64,000 nt of DNA from Aeromonas lusitana (GCF_002812985.1 NZ_PGCP01000041.1:44985-108984); one strand, 5' to 3'. Positions 17,355 to 28,487 are shown, counted from the first letter of the stretch. A program made the numbers and translations. Notes: generated by a model from the sequence alone, not told the origin.

Positions 17355-18107
17355 CTAGCGCTGCTGCAACGCCTTGACCTCTTCGCGCAGCGCCTTTACC
17401 TCCCGCAGCAACTGATCCTGCTGCTCGCTCTGCTGGCGACGCCACTTGGTGGTCTCGTCGTTGGTGCGCCCGGGATGGACGAACAGACTGGCCATGAAAC
17501 CGCTGAGGGCGCCGAACAGACCGACCCCGAACAGGATCAACAGGCTGGCGGCGAAGCGCCCCTCCTCGGTCTTCGGCACCAGATCCCCGTAGCCCACGGT
17601 GGAGAGCGTGACGAGCGTCCACCAGAAGGCATCATAAGGGGTATTGATCAGGCTGCCCGGACGGCCCGACTCCAGCCAGTAGATGACTCCCGAGCCCACC
17701 CCCAGCAGCAGGAAGAACAGAAACAAGATGCCGGACAGGGTCGTCTCGTTACGCTCCCGGCGAAACATGCCGAGCAGATCCGGGCCACTGCGGATCAGCT
17801 GATAGACCCGCCACAGCTGGATCAGCCGTGCCCAACGCAGTTGCTCCACCATGGGCAGGCTGCCCGGCAGATAGAACCAGTTTGCCTTGAAGAAGGCCAT
17901 GCGATCCGGGGCCCTGACCCAGCCATAGGCGAAATGAGCGAGGAAGAAGTAGCAGATGAGGCTGTCGAGGTCGTAGAACAGTTGCCGGGTCTGGGGGCTC
18001 AGATCCCCATGCCCCCACCAGCGAGCGCAAACCAGGGTGACGGAAACCACCGACAGAAACGCCATCAGCAGATCCATGGCGCGCAGGTGAGTTAAGTGAT
18101 GTCGCAT
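17355..18107 (-). CDS. Voltage-gated-type potassium channel
   Basis: 250 residues. The K+ selectivity filter and pore helix are seen as [14 protein letters not shown] at about 173-186, between an S5-like helix ([19 protein letters not shown]) and an S6 helix ([20 protein letters not shown]). The N-terminal half has four hydrophobic stretches with a modest arginine-bearing S4 ([17 protein letters not shown]). The C-terminus is a short coiled coil ([18 protein letters not shown]) that would hold the tetramer together. The ATG at 18107 follows GGAAA. It is divergent from the chemoreceptor gene 100 bases away. K+ selectivity is inferred from the filter; the gating stimulus is unknown. Confidence 0.9.
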   Translation of the reverse strand: MRHHLTHLRAMDLLMAFLSVVSVTLVCARWWGHGDLSPQTRQLFYDLDSLICYFFLAHFAYGWVRAPDRMAFFKANWFYLPGSLPMVEQLRWARLIQLWRVYQLIRSGPDLLGMFRRERNETTLSGILFLFFLLLGVGSGVIYWLESGRPGSLINTPYDAFWWTLVTLSTVGYGDLVPKTEEGRFAASLLILFGVGLFGALSGFMASLFVHPGRTNDETTKWRRQQSEQQDQLLREVKALREEVKALQQR

Positions 18108-18207
18108 ACATTTTCCAACTTTAAGCACAGTGCCAAGTAACAAAAAGGAAGATAATGCCGATAGTCATGATGACAAAGGAAAAATGGACGTTGAAAGGAG
18201 AAAAATT

Positions 18208-19458
18208 ATGCAGTTGAACCCGCTGGAACGGCGCATGAGCAATATCCGCCTGGTACCCAAGGTGGTGGCGCTCATGGTGTTCAGCACCCTCTTGTTGCTG
18301 GCCAAACTCTGGTTCGATGCCAGCAACCTGGAGGCCACCTTGCTGGCAGAAGGTATCGATGCCGGCAAGGCCAATGCCATCTCCGATCGCCTGCTCTGGA
18401 CCGGGCTGATGGAGACGGCGCTGATGGGGGTGGTATTCGTCGTCCTGCTGCTGACCGGCTCCCGTCTCATGGTCAAGCAGGTGCACTATCTGGTTGGATT
18501 GCTTGAACGCTTCGCCCGCAAGGATCTCAGCCACAGCGTACTGCTCAAGTCCCGCGACGAGTTCGGTGACATCGCCAAGGCGGTCGCCCACTCCCAGGAA
18601 AACCTCAAGCAGGTGTTCGGCACCCAGCGCGTCGCCTGCAAGGAGCTCAACGACATCGCCTCCCAGGTCACCCTCTGCATGGAGGAGGCGAACGAGGCGA
18701 TCAACGAGGAGTTCACCCAGATAGAACAGCTGGCGAGCGCCATGAGCCAGATGGTCGGTGCCATCCGCGAGGTCGCCGCCCATGCCGAGCAGGCCTCCCA
18801 CGCCACCGCCGACGCCAGCGAGCTGGCCCAGGAGGGCAGCCGCTGCGTGGCCGCCACCGTCAACACCATAGACACCCTGTCCGGCAACATCCAGCGCTCC
18901 TCCTCCGTGGTCAACGAGGTGGAGCACGGGGTCGATCGCATCGGCTCAGTGGTGGACACCATCCGCAGCATCTCGGAGCAGACCAACCTGCTGGCGCTGA
19001 ACGCCGCCATCGAGGCCGCCCGCGCCGGTGAGGCGGGCCGTGGCTTCGCCGTGGTCGCCTCCGAGGTACGGGAACTCGCGAACCGGGCCCAGGCCGCCAC
19101 CGTCGAGATCCAGAAGATGATCGAACAGCTGCAGGGCAACGCCCGCCAGGCCGTCGGCCTGATGGCCGAGAGCGTGCAGCAGGCGGACAAGGGGGTGGAG
19201 CAGGTGACCCAGGCTGGCGATCAGCTCGCCACCATAGTGCAGCGGGTACAGGGCGTGGCGGACATGAACCGCCAGATCGCCGCCGCCTCCGAGCAGCAGA
19301 GCTCGGTGGCCGAGGAGATGAACGCGAACCTGGAGCAGGTCAAGCAGGTGGTGGAAGGATCCGTAGTGGTGCTGCGGGAGCTGAAAGATGCCTCCGAACT
19401 GGTGGAGCAGCATAGCCAGACTCTGGACACTCATATCCAGGCCTTCAAGCTGGCCTGA
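18208..19458 (+). CDS. Methyl-accepting chemotaxis protein with a very small periplasmic loop
   Basis: 416 residues. Two membrane helices (about 16-34 and 68-88) enclose only about 33 residues, so there is no room for a periplasmic sensor domain. A HAMP-like linker and a long cytoplasmic signalling domain follow, with the hairpin tip [21 protein letters not shown] at about 278-298, the contact site for CheA/CheW. AAAGGAG lies 8 bases before the ATG at 18208; longer in-frame starts lack a site. Signals probably come from the membrane, the cytoplasm or a partner; the divergent K+ channel is an intriguing neighbour. The C-terminal codons and terminator are repeated downstream. Confidence 0.92.
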   Translation: MQLNPLERRMSNIRLVPKVVALMVFSTLLLLAKLWFDASNLEATLLAEGIDAGKANAISDRLLWTGLMETALMGVVFVVLLLTGSRLMVKQVHYLVGLLERFARKDLSHSVLLKSRDEFGDIAKAVAHSQENLKQVFGTQRVACKELNDIASQVTLCMEEANEAINEEFTQIEQLASAMSQMVGAIREVAAHAEQASHATADASELAQEGSRCVAATVNTIDTLSGNIQRSSSVVNEVEHGVDRIGSVVDTIRSISEQTNLLALNAAIEAARAGEAGRGFAVVASEVRELANRAQAATVEIQKMIEQLQGNARQAVGLMAESVQQADKGVEQVTQAGDQLATIVQRVQGVADMNRQIAAASEQQSSVAEEMNANLEQVKQVVEGSVVVLRELKDASELVEQHSQTLDTHIQAFKLA

Positions 19459-19482
19459 CCGGGACATTCCGGCATGTCGAGA

Positions 19483-19503
19483 GGCTCCGCAAGGGGCCTT
19501 TTT
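19483..19503 (+). terminator. First terminator after the chemoreceptor gene
   Basis: GGCTCC-GCAA-GGGGCC stem with a T run, 25 bases past the stop. Confidence 0.75.
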
Positions 19504-19619
19504 CATTGATCCAGAAGGAGGAAGGAACACAGCCAGCCCCTGGACATCCATCTCATCCAGGCCTTCAAGCTGGCCTGATAGCAAGGCTGGCCTGAGGGGT
19601 CAGAATGAGTAAACTGGAA

Positions 19620-19640
19620 GGCCCGCAAGGGGCCTTTTTT
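19620..19640 (+). terminator. Second, duplicated terminator
   Basis: GGCCC-GCAAG-GGGCC followed by six T's, at the end of the echoed segment. It lies just upstream of the next acetyltransferase gene. Confidence 0.75.
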
Positions 19641-19665
19641 ATTGATGCCACGGCAAGGAGCCAGG

Positions 19666-20106
19666 ATGCAGACCACAGAACCAGCGCTTGAGATAAGCGA
19701 TGACAAGGGGCGGCTCGACGTGCCGCTCATTCACCGCTTCCTGTCCGAGGAGGCCTACTGGAGCCCAGGCATTCCGTACGCTACCGTGCAGCGGGCCATC
19801 AACCATTCGCTCTGCTTCGGCGGTTATCTGGCGGGCCAGCAGGTCGCCTTCGCCAGGGTCATCACCGACAAGGCCACCTTCGGCTATCTCGCCGATGTGT
19901 TCGTGCTGCCGGCCCATCGCGGCCAGAGTCACAGTAAGGCGCTGATCGCTGCCATTCTCGCCCATCCCGAGTTGCAGGGACTGCGCCGCCTCATGCTGGC
20001 CACTGCCGATGCCCATGGACTCTATGCCGGCTTTGGCTTCGTGCCTCCGGCCCGCCCCGAGAATCTGATGGAAAAACACGACCCCGAGATCTACCGGCGC
20101 ACCTGA
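19666..20106 (+). CDS. GNAT-family N-acetyltransferase
   Basis: 146 residues. The pattern FGGYLAGQQVAFARVITDKATFGYLADVFVLPAHRGQSHSKALI (residues about 48-92) is the beta-strand plus acetyl-CoA loop of small GNAT enzymes, with R-G-Q-S-x-S-K in place of the usual Q/R-x-x-G-x-G/A, a common variant in this subgroup. LATADAHGLYAGFGFVPP is the closing motif. AAGGAGCCAGG precedes the ATG at 19666. The substrate is unknown. It is separated from the chemoreceptor by the duplicated terminator. Confidence 0.82.
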   Translation: MQTTEPALEISDDKGRLDVPLIHRFLSEEAYWSPGIPYATVQRAINHSLCFGGYLAGQQVAFARVITDKATFGYLADVFVLPAHRGQSHSKALIAAILAHPELQGLRRLMLATADAHGLYAGFGFVPPARPENLMEKHDPEIYRRT

Positions 20107-20250
20107 GCTGTTACCGCCCCGTGCGCCCCATTTTCCTTGCCGGATCATGGTTCTTTCCCCTGATCTGTGACGAGGCGGGGCGGCAGTGATAGATTGGCTG
20201 CCGGTGTTTTTCTTTTCTCTGCAGACCCGTTAACCACAAGGACGGCAACC

Positions 20251-23136
20251 GTGGCCCAGCACTCCCCTTCTCTCTCGTCTGTTTCCCCCGCTCTTCCTTC
20301 CTTGTTGCAGGAGCAGGCCCGGCGCCAGTGGCAACGGCTGCTCGACCTGAGCCCGACCTATGGAAATCTGCCCAAGGAGCAGCAGCAAACACTGCTTACT
20401 CTGCTAGGACTCTCTGACTTCATCTCTGATTCCCTTATCAAGCAGCCAGATCTGCTGGCACAGACGCTAGCGTCGGGAGATCTCGCACAGGCCGAACGCT
20501 GGCCCGCCTACGAGAGAGATCTCGCCGCCCTGCTTGGCGAGGTGAACGATGAAGAGGCTCTCAAGCGGGTGCTGCGCCAGTTCAGGCGCAGCCGCATGCT
20601 GGTGATCGCCTGGCGCGAGCTGCTCGGGGAGTCAGAGGTCGAAGAGAGCTTCATCCATCTCACCAAGTTGGCCGATGCGCTGATCTGCGGTGCCCGTGAC
20701 TGGCTCTACGCCAAACAGTGTGGCGAGCTCGGCACTCCGGTGGATGGCAACGGGGATCCCCAGCCCCTGCTCATCCTCGGCATGGGCAAGCTCGGCGGTG
20801 GCGAGCTGAATTTCAGCTCCGACATCGACCTTATCTTCACCTTCCCGGAGAACGGCTACACGGTCGGCGGACGGCGGGAGCTCGCGAACCAGCAGTTTTT
20901 CATCAAGCTCGGCCAGCGTCTCATCAACGCCCTGCATCAGCCGACCCAGGATGGTCAGGTGTTTCGGGTCGACATGCGGCTGCGCCCCTTCGGCGAGGCG
21001 GGCCCGCTCGCCATCTCGTTTGCCGCCATGGAGGATTACTACCAGCACCATGGCCGCAACTGGGAGCGCTATGCCATGGTCAAGGCGCGGGTGCTGGGGC
21101 CCCAATGCGAGCACGCCCAGGCCCTCACCGAGCTGTTGCGCCCCTTCGTGTTTCGTCGCTACATCGACTTCGGGGTCATCGACGGCCTGCGCCAGATGAA
21201 GGCAATGATCGCCGCCGAGGTACGCCGCAAGGGGCTGGAGGGCAACATCAAACTCGGCGCCGGTGGTATTCGCGAGGTGGAATTTATCGCCCAGGCGCTG
21301 CAGCTCATTCGCGGCGGCCGTGAGCCCGCCCTGCGGGTACGCCACCTGCCCGAGGCCCTGGCCGCCATCGCCCAGAGTGGCGCCCTGGAGCCAGAGCGCA
21401 CCGAGCGGCTGCTCGGTGCCTACCGCTTCCTGCGCCGGGTCGAGAACATACTGCAGGAAATTGGCGATCAGCAGACCCAGACTCTGCCCACCGAGGAGCG
21501 GGATCGCCAGCGGCTGATAGCCTCTTTGGGCTTCATCGACTGGGCCGCCTTTATGGCCCATCTCGACGAGGAGATGGCCGCCGTTCATCAGGAGTTCGTT
21601 GCCGTGGTGGGGGAGGAAAAAGAGGCGCCCGACCATCTGGATCAACTCTGGCTGGATCTGTGGCGCACCGAGCTCGATGCCAGCGAACTGGACAGCTTGC
21701 TGACTGGCCAGGGGGTGACGGAGCCCGCGCCGCTCTGCGCCGCCCTGCTGCGCTTTAAAGAAGAGTACAAGAGGCGCCAGATTGGCCCCCAGGGACGGAT
21801 CGCCCTGGACGCCCTGATGCCCGAGCTGTTGCGGCTGGTGGTGGCGAGCCAGGAGCCCGCCCGCCTGTTCGAGCGGGTCTGCACCCTGCTGACCCGCATC
21901 TTCACCCGCAGCGCCTACCTGCAACTGCTGGCGGAAAACCCCGCCGCCCTGCGCCAGCTGGTGCGGCTGTGTGACGCCAGCCACCTGGTGAGCGAGCAGC
22001 TCGCCCGCTATCCCATCTTGCTGGATGAGCTGCTGGATCCCCAGCACCTCTACCACCCCACCCCGCTCGATCAATACAAACCCCAGCTGCGCCAGTTCCT
22101 GCTGCGCATTCCGGAAGAGGACGTGGAGCAGCAGATGGAGGCCCTGCGCCAGTTCAAGCAGGTGCAGCTTTTACGCATAGTGGCCGCCGACATTGCCGGC
22201 GCCCTGCCGCTGATGAAGGTGAGCGATCACCTCACCTGGCTGGCGGAAGCCATCACGGAGGAGGTAGTCAATCAGGCATGGGCCCAGATGAGCGAGCGCT
22301 ACGGGGTCCCCCCCGAGGTGGCGTTAAGCGGTCAGCGTGGCTTCGCCGTGGTGGCCTACGGCAAGCTCGGCGGCATCGAACTCGGCTACGGCTCGGATCT
22401 GGATCTGGTGTTCCTGCACGGCGGCGACCCCAACGGCTATACCGATGGCCGCAAGCCCATCGACAGCCGCCAGTTCTACCTGCGCCTCGCCCAGCGCATC
22501 CTGCACCTGTTCAGCACCCGCACCCCGTCCGGCATCCTGTATGAAATCGACATGCGGCTGCGCCCCTCCGGCGACGCCGGTCTGCTGGTCTCATCCCTGT
22601 CTGCCTATGAGCAGTACCAGTTGCAGGAGGCCTGGACCTGGGAGCATCAGGCGCTGGTGCGGGCCCGCCCCATCTACGGGGACGACTTGGTCATCGCCGA
22701 GTTTGCCCGGATCCGCCGCGCCGTGCTGGCCAAGGAGCGCGACCTGCCGATCCTGGCCAAGGAAGTGCGGGAGATGCGCCACAAGATGCGGGATCACCTG
22801 CTCAAAGCCGGCGAGGGGGAGTTCGATCTCAAGCAGTCCCCCGGTGGCATGGTAGACATCGAATTTATCGCCCAGTATCTGGTGCTGGCCCACGCCAGTG
22901 GCGAACCGGACGCCCTGACTCGCTGGTCCGATAACGTGCGCATCTTCGACGAGTGCGTGCTGGCAGGGGTACTCAGCCTGGAGCAGGCAGAGGGACTGAA
23001 ACATGCCTATCTGGAGATCCGCAACCTCGGCCATCGCCTCAACCTGTCGGAGATCTCCCGCAAGGTTCGCGATGACCAGCTACTGCCCGAGCGCGGCCTG
23101 GTCGAGGCCGTCTGGCAACAGCTGCTGGGGGAGTGA
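20251..23136 (+). CDS. glnE: Bifunctional glutamine synthetase adenylyltransferase / deadenylase
   Basis: 961 residues (E. coli 946). It adds or removes AMP on glutamine synthetase under control of PII. Two nucleotidyltransferase domains are seen: the N-terminal deadenylase with GKLGGGELNFSSDIDLIF at about 178-195 and the C-terminal adenylylase with GKLGGIELGYGSDLDLVF at about 702-719; each is followed by a DMRLRP motif. A GTG start at 20251 preceded by AAGGA is preferred; the frame is open further upstream but with no conserved sequence. Followed by a 16-bp perfect terminator. Confidence 0.95.
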   Translation: MAQHSPSLSSVSPALPSLLQEQARRQWQRLLDLSPTYGNLPKEQQQTLLTLLGLSDFISDSLIKQPDLLAQTLASGDLAQAERWPAYERDLAALLGEVNDEEALKRVLRQFRRSRMLVIAWRELLGESEVEESFIHLTKLADALICGARDWLYAKQCGELGTPVDGNGDPQPLLILGMGKLGGGELNFSSDIDLIFTFPENGYTVGGRRELANQQFFIKLGQRLINALHQPTQDGQVFRVDMRLRPFGEAGPLAISFAAMEDYYQHHGRNWERYAMVKARVLGPQCEHAQALTELLRPFVFRRYIDFGVIDGLRQMKAMIAAEVRRKGLEGNIKLGAGGIREVEFIAQALQLIRGGREPALRVRHLPEALAAIAQSGALEPERTERLLGAYRFLRRVENILQEIGDQQTQTLPTEERDRQRLIASLGFIDWAAFMAHLDEEMAAVHQEFVAVVGEEKEAPDHLDQLWLDLWRTELDASELDSLLTGQGVTEPAPLCAALLRFKEEYKRRQIGPQGRIALDALMPELLRLVVASQEPARLFERVCTLLTRIFTRSAYLQLLAENPAALRQLVRLCDASHLVSEQLARYPILLDELLDPQHLYHPTPLDQYKPQLRQFLLRIPEEDVEQQMEALRQFKQVQLLRIVAADIAGALPLMKVSDHLTWLAEAITEEVVNQAWAQMSERYGVPPEVALSGQRGFAVVAYGKLGGIELGYGSDLDLVFLHGGDPNGYTDGRKPIDSRQFYLRLAQRILHLFSTRTPSGILYEIDMRLRPSGDAGLLVSSLSAYEQYQLQEAWTWEHQALVRARPIYGDDLVIAEFARIRRAVLAKERDLPILAKEVREMRHKMRDHLLKAGEGEFDLKQSPGGMVDIEFIAQYLVLAHASGEPDALTRWSDNVRIFDECVLAGVLSLEQAEGLKHAYLEIRNLGHRLNLSEISRKVRDDQLLPERGLVEAVWQQLLGE

Positions 23137-23154
23137 GTTCACCCTGATTTGAAC

Positions 23155-23188
23155 AAGAAGAGAGGGCGCCAAGGCGCCCTCTCTTCTT
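23155..23188. terminator. 16-bp perfect bidirectional terminator
   Basis: AAGAAGAGAGGGCGCC (23155-23170) pairs without mismatch with 23173-23188 across AA. It serves convergent glnE and the aminopeptidase gene. Confidence 0.85.
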
Positions 23189-23250
23189 AACTGCCCCCTA
23201 ACACCTAATGGGGACAGAACCTGTTTGCATAGTTCATAGCCCCTGGCGCC

Positions 23251-24963
<1,713 letters not shown>

Positions 24964-25503
24964 TCACTCCCGTTCAGGAGTGGCTGCCTTGCTGCGACGA
25001 TCGCTGATCCACTGTTTCACTTCAATGGTGAAGGTATCGGGGGCTTTGCGGTACATCTTGCGCACCAGGTCGAGGATGCTGTATCGACCCAGCTCCTCTT
25101 CCATCCGCTGTTGCGCGCCATCCATGACGGAACGAACACCGCAGGGGCCGTCACAAGCCCACGAAGGGGGCGTCTCGTCAAACAGGGCCAATCGCTGGCG
25201 AATCTCGCGACATTCAAATAGCGACTTGTCCCCATCGATGGCCTGCACCACATCCAGCACGGTGATCAGCTCGCTGGCTCGAGCGAGCCGAAATCCGCCC
25301 CCCTTGCCTTCCGAGCTCACCACCAGTCCCGCCCGGGAGAGGCGGGTAAAGATCTTGGCCAGATAGTCGTACGGCACGTTTTGCAGTTCCGCCATTTCGC
25401 GCACGCTCAGCTCACGCTCATTGCCCTTCGCATCGACCATGCTCATCAGGCTGTGAATGCCGTATTCCACACCAGAACTGTAAAACGCCATTGCTTGCTC
25501 CAT
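24964..25503 (-). CDS. Rrf2-family transcriptional regulator with three conserved cysteines
   Basis: 179 residues. The winged helix-turn-helix is typical (SGVEYGIHSLMSM, SVREMAELQNVPYDYLAKIFTRLSRAGLV, EGKGGGFRLAR). Three Cys in the sensory loop (FECREI, WACDGPCGV, about residues 97-130) match the iron-sulfur ligands of the IscR/NsrR/RirA group, so it probably senses redox state, NO or iron through a cluster. It is longer than NsrR, with an extended C-terminus. AGGACGAACAAG precedes the ATG. It is divergent from a flavoprotein oxidoreductase, its likely target. Confidence 0.88.
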   Translation of the reverse strand: MEQAMAFYSSGVEYGIHSLMSMVDAKGNERELSVREMAELQNVPYDYLAKIFTRLSRAGLVVSSEGKGGGFRLARASELITVLDVVQAIDGDKSLFECREIRQRLALFDETPPSWACDGPCGVRSVMDGAQQRMEEELGRYSILDLVRKMYRKAPDTFTIEVKQWISDRRSKAATPERE

Positions 25504-25533
25504 CTTGTTCGTCCTGCTGATGGTACAGCAGAT

Positions 25534-25575
25534 ACTCAGAAAGATCTTGTCGCAGTTAACTCAGATAAGTATAGT
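25534..25575 (+). promoter_or_regulatory. Promoter of the NDH-2-like gene with a repeated ACTCAGA
   Basis: TTGTCG (25547-25552), 17-base spacer, TATAGT (25570-25575): a strong sigma-70 match. ACTCAGA occurs at 25534-25540 and again at 25559-25565 inside the spacer, a candidate half-site pair for the divergent Rrf2 protein. Confidence 0.6.
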
Positions 25576-25621
25576 CGTAGTTATTGAGGCAAACCAGCCT
25601 GTACCTTTGGAAGGGAAAAAC

Positions 25622-26824
25622 ATGAAGCAACGTATTCTTATCATCGGCAGTGGTTTTGCCGGCATGTGGGCCGCCGTCGGTGCCGCGCGTCTGGCGCATC
25701 TTCAGGGCAGCCATGAGCTGGAGATCGCCGTGCTGTCCCCCCAGCCCGAACTGCGGGTCAGGCCCCGTTTTTATGAGGCAAATGTGGCCTCGCTGACCGC
25801 CGATCTGCGGCCCCTGTTCGAGGCGCTCGATATCCGTGTCATTACAGGCAGTGCTGACCGGGTGGAGCCTCAGGAAAACCAGGTCTGGTATCGCAACGCT
25901 CAGGCCGAGATGACCAGCATCGCCTACGATCGGCTGGTACTAGCCGGCGGCAGCCAGTTGCACAGCTTTGGCATCAAAGGCATCGCCGAGTATGGGTTCG
26001 ATATTGACCAACTGGAAACGGCACAACGCCTCGAAACGCATCTGAATGCCCTGCCAACCCAGCCAGACAGTCCGGCACGCAACACTGTGGTGGTCTGTGG
26101 TGGTGGATTTACCGGGATCGAACTGGCCACCGAGCTGCCTTCAAGGTTGAAAGCCCTGTTAGGTGCCATTACGAATACTAAAGTAGTCGCAGTAGAGCGT
26201 AGTTCTGTTGTCGGTGGACAGTACAGTGAGGCGCTGCGCGAGGTGATCCGCAATGCCTGTGATGAACTGGGTGTGGAGTGGCGGCTGAATACCGGCGTGG
26301 AAGTGGTGGATGCCACCGGGGTGACGCTGCAAGATGGCAGCCGGATTGATGCGGCCACCGTGATCTGGACCGCCGGGGTCAAAGCCAGTTCGCTGGGGGA
26401 ATCCATCGTCGCCGAGCGCGATGCGCAAGGGCGTTTCATCGTCACGCCAGAGCTGCAGATCCCGGGTCACTCGAATATTTACGCCACCGGCGACATGGCC
26501 CATGCCAAGACGGATGATCTGGGCAACACGGCGCTGATGACCTGCCAACATGCCATCCAGCTAGGGAAATTTGCCGGCCACAACGTCGCAGCCAGCCTGC
26601 TGGGCGTCACTCCACTGCCCTATCGCCAGGTCAACTATGTGACGTGTCTTGATCTGGGGGCCTGGGGCGCCGTCTATACCGAAGGCTGGGATCAGCAGGT
26701 GAAACTGGTTCGCGAGGAGGCGAAGAAACTCAAGATCGCCATCACCAACGAATTGATCTATCCGCCCAAGCCTAATCGCGATGAGGCCTTTGCCGCCGCC
26801 GATCCCCTGGCCAAATTTGTTTGA
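25622..26824 (+). CDS. NAD(P)/FAD-dependent oxidoreductase, NDH-2-like
   Basis: 400 residues. FAD-binding IIGSGFAGMWAAVGAARL at the N-terminus, the second nucleotide motif VVVCGGGFTGIELATELP at about 160-177, and the flavin-contacting IYATGDMAH (about 288-296) place it with type II NADH dehydrogenases and related quinone/ferredoxin reductases. No C-terminal amphipathic membrane anchor is obvious, so it may be soluble. GGAAGGG precedes the ATG. Divergence from a cysteine-bearing Rrf2 regulator points to a role in redox or nitrosative stress. GC is somewhat below that of the neighbours, hinting at acquisition. Confidence 0.85.
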   Translation: MKQRILIIGSGFAGMWAAVGAARLAHLQGSHELEIAVLSPQPELRVRPRFYEANVASLTADLRPLFEALDIRVITGSADRVEPQENQVWYRNAQAEMTSIAYDRLVLAGGSQLHSFGIKGIAEYGFDIDQLETAQRLETHLNALPTQPDSPARNTVVVCGGGFTGIELATELPSRLKALLGAITNTKVVAVERSSVVGGQYSEALREVIRNACDELGVEWRLNTGVEVVDATGVTLQDGSRIDAATVIWTAGVKASSLGESIVAERDAQGRFIVTPELQIPGHSNIYATGDMAHAKTDDLGNTALMTCQHAIQLGKFAGHNVAASLLGVTPLPYRQVNYVTCLDLGAWGAVYTEGWDQQVKLVREEAKKLKIAITNELIYPPKPNRDEAFAAADPLAKFV

Positions 26825-26843
26825 TTGCCCACCCGGCCCAGAG

Positions 26844-26871
26844 TGCGAGTCAGGTACTAGCCTGGCTCGCA
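26844..26871 (+). terminator. Hairpin after the NDH-2-like gene
   Basis: TGCGAG-T-CAGG / CCTG-G-CTCGCA stem (10 pairs, one mismatch) 20 bases past the stop, without a T run. The remaining 200 bases before the SDR stop hold no gene; another small hairpin (GGGGAAG..CTTCCCC) is at 27059-27078. Confidence 0.5.
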
Positions 26872-27085
26872 ATCATGCCAGCGAATTGAAGACACCATCT
26901 AAATCACTGTGCGGCGGTTCAACGCCAGGCAGGGATACCTAGAGTTGCTTGATAAGAGCACAAAAGAGACCCGATATCCCATCCACCCAGTCGATAAGAT
27001 CTCGACCTTTGTGGATCAACGGCTGACAGCGATAGCCATCTATAAATCATCGAGGTTTGGGGAAGATCAGCCTTCCCCAGGCCTT

Positions 27086-27829
27086 TCAACGCCCGCCCGC
27101 CACGTCGATAAAGGTACCGGTGGCGTAGGAGGCCTCATCCGACAAGAGCCAGGCGATGGCAGCAGCAACTTCTGCTGGCTGACCGCCTCGTAGCAGCGGA
27201 ATATTTCCCTTGATGCGGTCCACCCGGCCGGGTTCACCACCATCGCCGTGCATGTCGGTATAGATAAAACCGGGTCGTACCCCGTTGACCCGGATCCCCT
27301 GGGCCGCAACTTCCAGAGACAAGCCTTTGGTCAGCACGTCGATGGCCCCCTTGGAGGCGGCATAATCCACATACTCACCGGCCGATCCCAAGCGAGCGGC
27401 GGCGGAGGAGACGTTGACGATGGCACCCCCAGTCTGCGCCGCTTGCATACGGCGCACCGCCTCCCGGCAGCAGAGGAAATAACTGGTGACATTGGTGATC
27501 AGGGTCTTGTTGATGCGCTCGGCGCTCATCTCCAGCACCTTCATCTGTGGCTGCAAGATGCCGGCGTTGTTCACCAGATGGGTGATGGGGCCGAGCCGCT
27601 GGTCCATCTCCTCAAACAGCCGCACCACCTCTGCCTCGATGCTGACGTCCGCCTGCAATGCTATGCAGGCCACCCCATAATGCTCGCGGAGCTCCGCCAC
27701 CAGCGCCTCTGCGGCCTCACGGCCCTGGCGATAGTTGAGGCAAAGATCGTAGCCCTGCCCTGCCAGATGACGGGCGGTCGCCGCCCCAATTCCCCGGCTA
27801 CCGCCGGTGATCAATGCCCTCTTGCTCAT
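27086..27829 (-). CDS. Short-chain dehydrogenase/reductase
   Basis: 247 residues. Classical SDR: cofactor motif ITGGSRGIGAATARHLAG (TGxxxGxG), NNAG as LVNNAGILQ at about 85, catalytic Ser in VNVSSAAARLG (about 137) and YxxxK as YVDYAASKGAID (Tyr about 151, Lys about 155). The Arg in NYRQGREAA after strand 2 suggests NADP(H). AGGGAGGTGAG precedes the ATG. The substrate is unknown. It is a single gene, divergent from the bufferin operon. Confidence 0.9.
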   Translation of the reverse strand: MSKRALITGGSRGIGAATARHLAGQGYDLCLNYRQGREAAEALVAELREHYGVACIALQADVSIEAEVVRLFEEMDQRLGPITHLVNNAGILQPQMKVLEMSAERINKTLITNVTSYFLCCREAVRRMQAAQTGGAIVNVSSAAARLGSAGEYVDYAASKGAIDVLTKGLSLEVAAQGIRVNGVRPGFIYTDMHGDGGEPGRVDRIKGNIPLLRGGQPAEVAAAIAWLLSDEASYATGTFIDVAGGR

Positions 27830-28197
27830 CTCACCTCCCTGTTTATTGCGCTCATTGTCTGCCCAGATACTACCCCAGAGGATCTGGTGTGCAACGGGTG
27901 AAACCGGGATCGACCAGGCCATGAGCGCCGCCGTGCGAGCCTATGGCCAACGGGCGTCTCACCCTGGTGCGCAAAAAAGATGCATGCAATTTGAATGTAA
28001 ATCGCACCCGCCACGGTCTTGTTCAATGAGCGTCGTCATCGAGACCCAAGGTGATCCAACCATTCGTTCAGGATCGTAATAGGGTCAGTGAGCCACTCCT
28101 CCATGAGCGCAGTACCGGAGGCCGCGCCTCACCAGATGACGTCACACGGACACTCGGCCAATACGGGCAGAGTGACGGCATGACCAAGGAGAACAAG
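27830..28197. other. 368-base intergenic region upstream of the bufferin operon
   Basis: Divergent promoter region for the SDR and bufA. No protein of note is encoded. The part at 27975-28000 is AT-richer. I could not identify a convincing sigma-70 or ECF promoter. Bufferin operons elsewhere are often under an ECF sigma factor, but no sigma gene is in this cluster. Confidence 0.4.
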
Positions 28198-28464
28198 ATG
28201 CACGCAACCCGCAAAACCCTCAACTGTCTGGCCGGTGCCGCACTGGCCATGGCCGCCGTCTCCCTCTCTGGCGCCGCCATGGCCGCCAACACGGGGCAAC
28301 ACGGTGAAGATCAGGTCCACTGCTGGGGGGTGAACAGCTGCAAGGGCCACAACGACTGCAAGACCGCCAAGAACAGCTGCAAGGGACAGGGCTCCTGCAA
28401 GGGCCAGGGCTTCCTCAGCATGACCCGGGAAGAGTGCAACGCCAAGGGTGGCAAAGTCCGCTAA
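28198..28464 (+). CDS. bufA: Bufferin precursor peptide (six-cysteine type)
   Basis: 88-residue precursor of a ribosomally made, post-translationally modified metal-binding peptide. A Sec signal peptide ends at about ...AAMAA. The mature part has six Cys, five of them in closely related repeats: HCWGVNSCKGHNDC and NSCKGQGSCKGQG, then EECNAKGG. That KGxxxC pattern is characteristic of Buf_6/12Cys precursors. The neighbouring maturase is expected to convert Cys residues to thiooxazole-type heterocycles; the exported product sequesters copper in the periplasm. AAGGAG lies 6 bases before the ATG at 28198; an in-frame ATG six codons earlier lacks a site. A strong hairpin follows the stop. Confidence 0.9.
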   Translation: MHATRKTLNCLAGAALAMAAVSLSGAAMAANTGQHGEDQVHCWGVNSCKGHNDCKTAKNSCKGQGSCKGQGFLSMTREECNAKGGKVR

Positions 28465-28487
28465 GCTGACCACACCACGCTTGTCAT

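Larger units (their letters stand above)
19417..19650 (+). repeat. Duplicated chemoreceptor 3' end plus terminator
   Basis: GCCTTCAAGCTGGCCTGA ends the gene at 19441-19458 and recurs exactly at 19561-19578 (offset 120). Upstream SQ-LD-H codons are also recognisable in the copy. Each copy is followed by a GCAA-loop hairpin with a T run (19483-19503 and 19620-19637). Confidence 0.85.
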
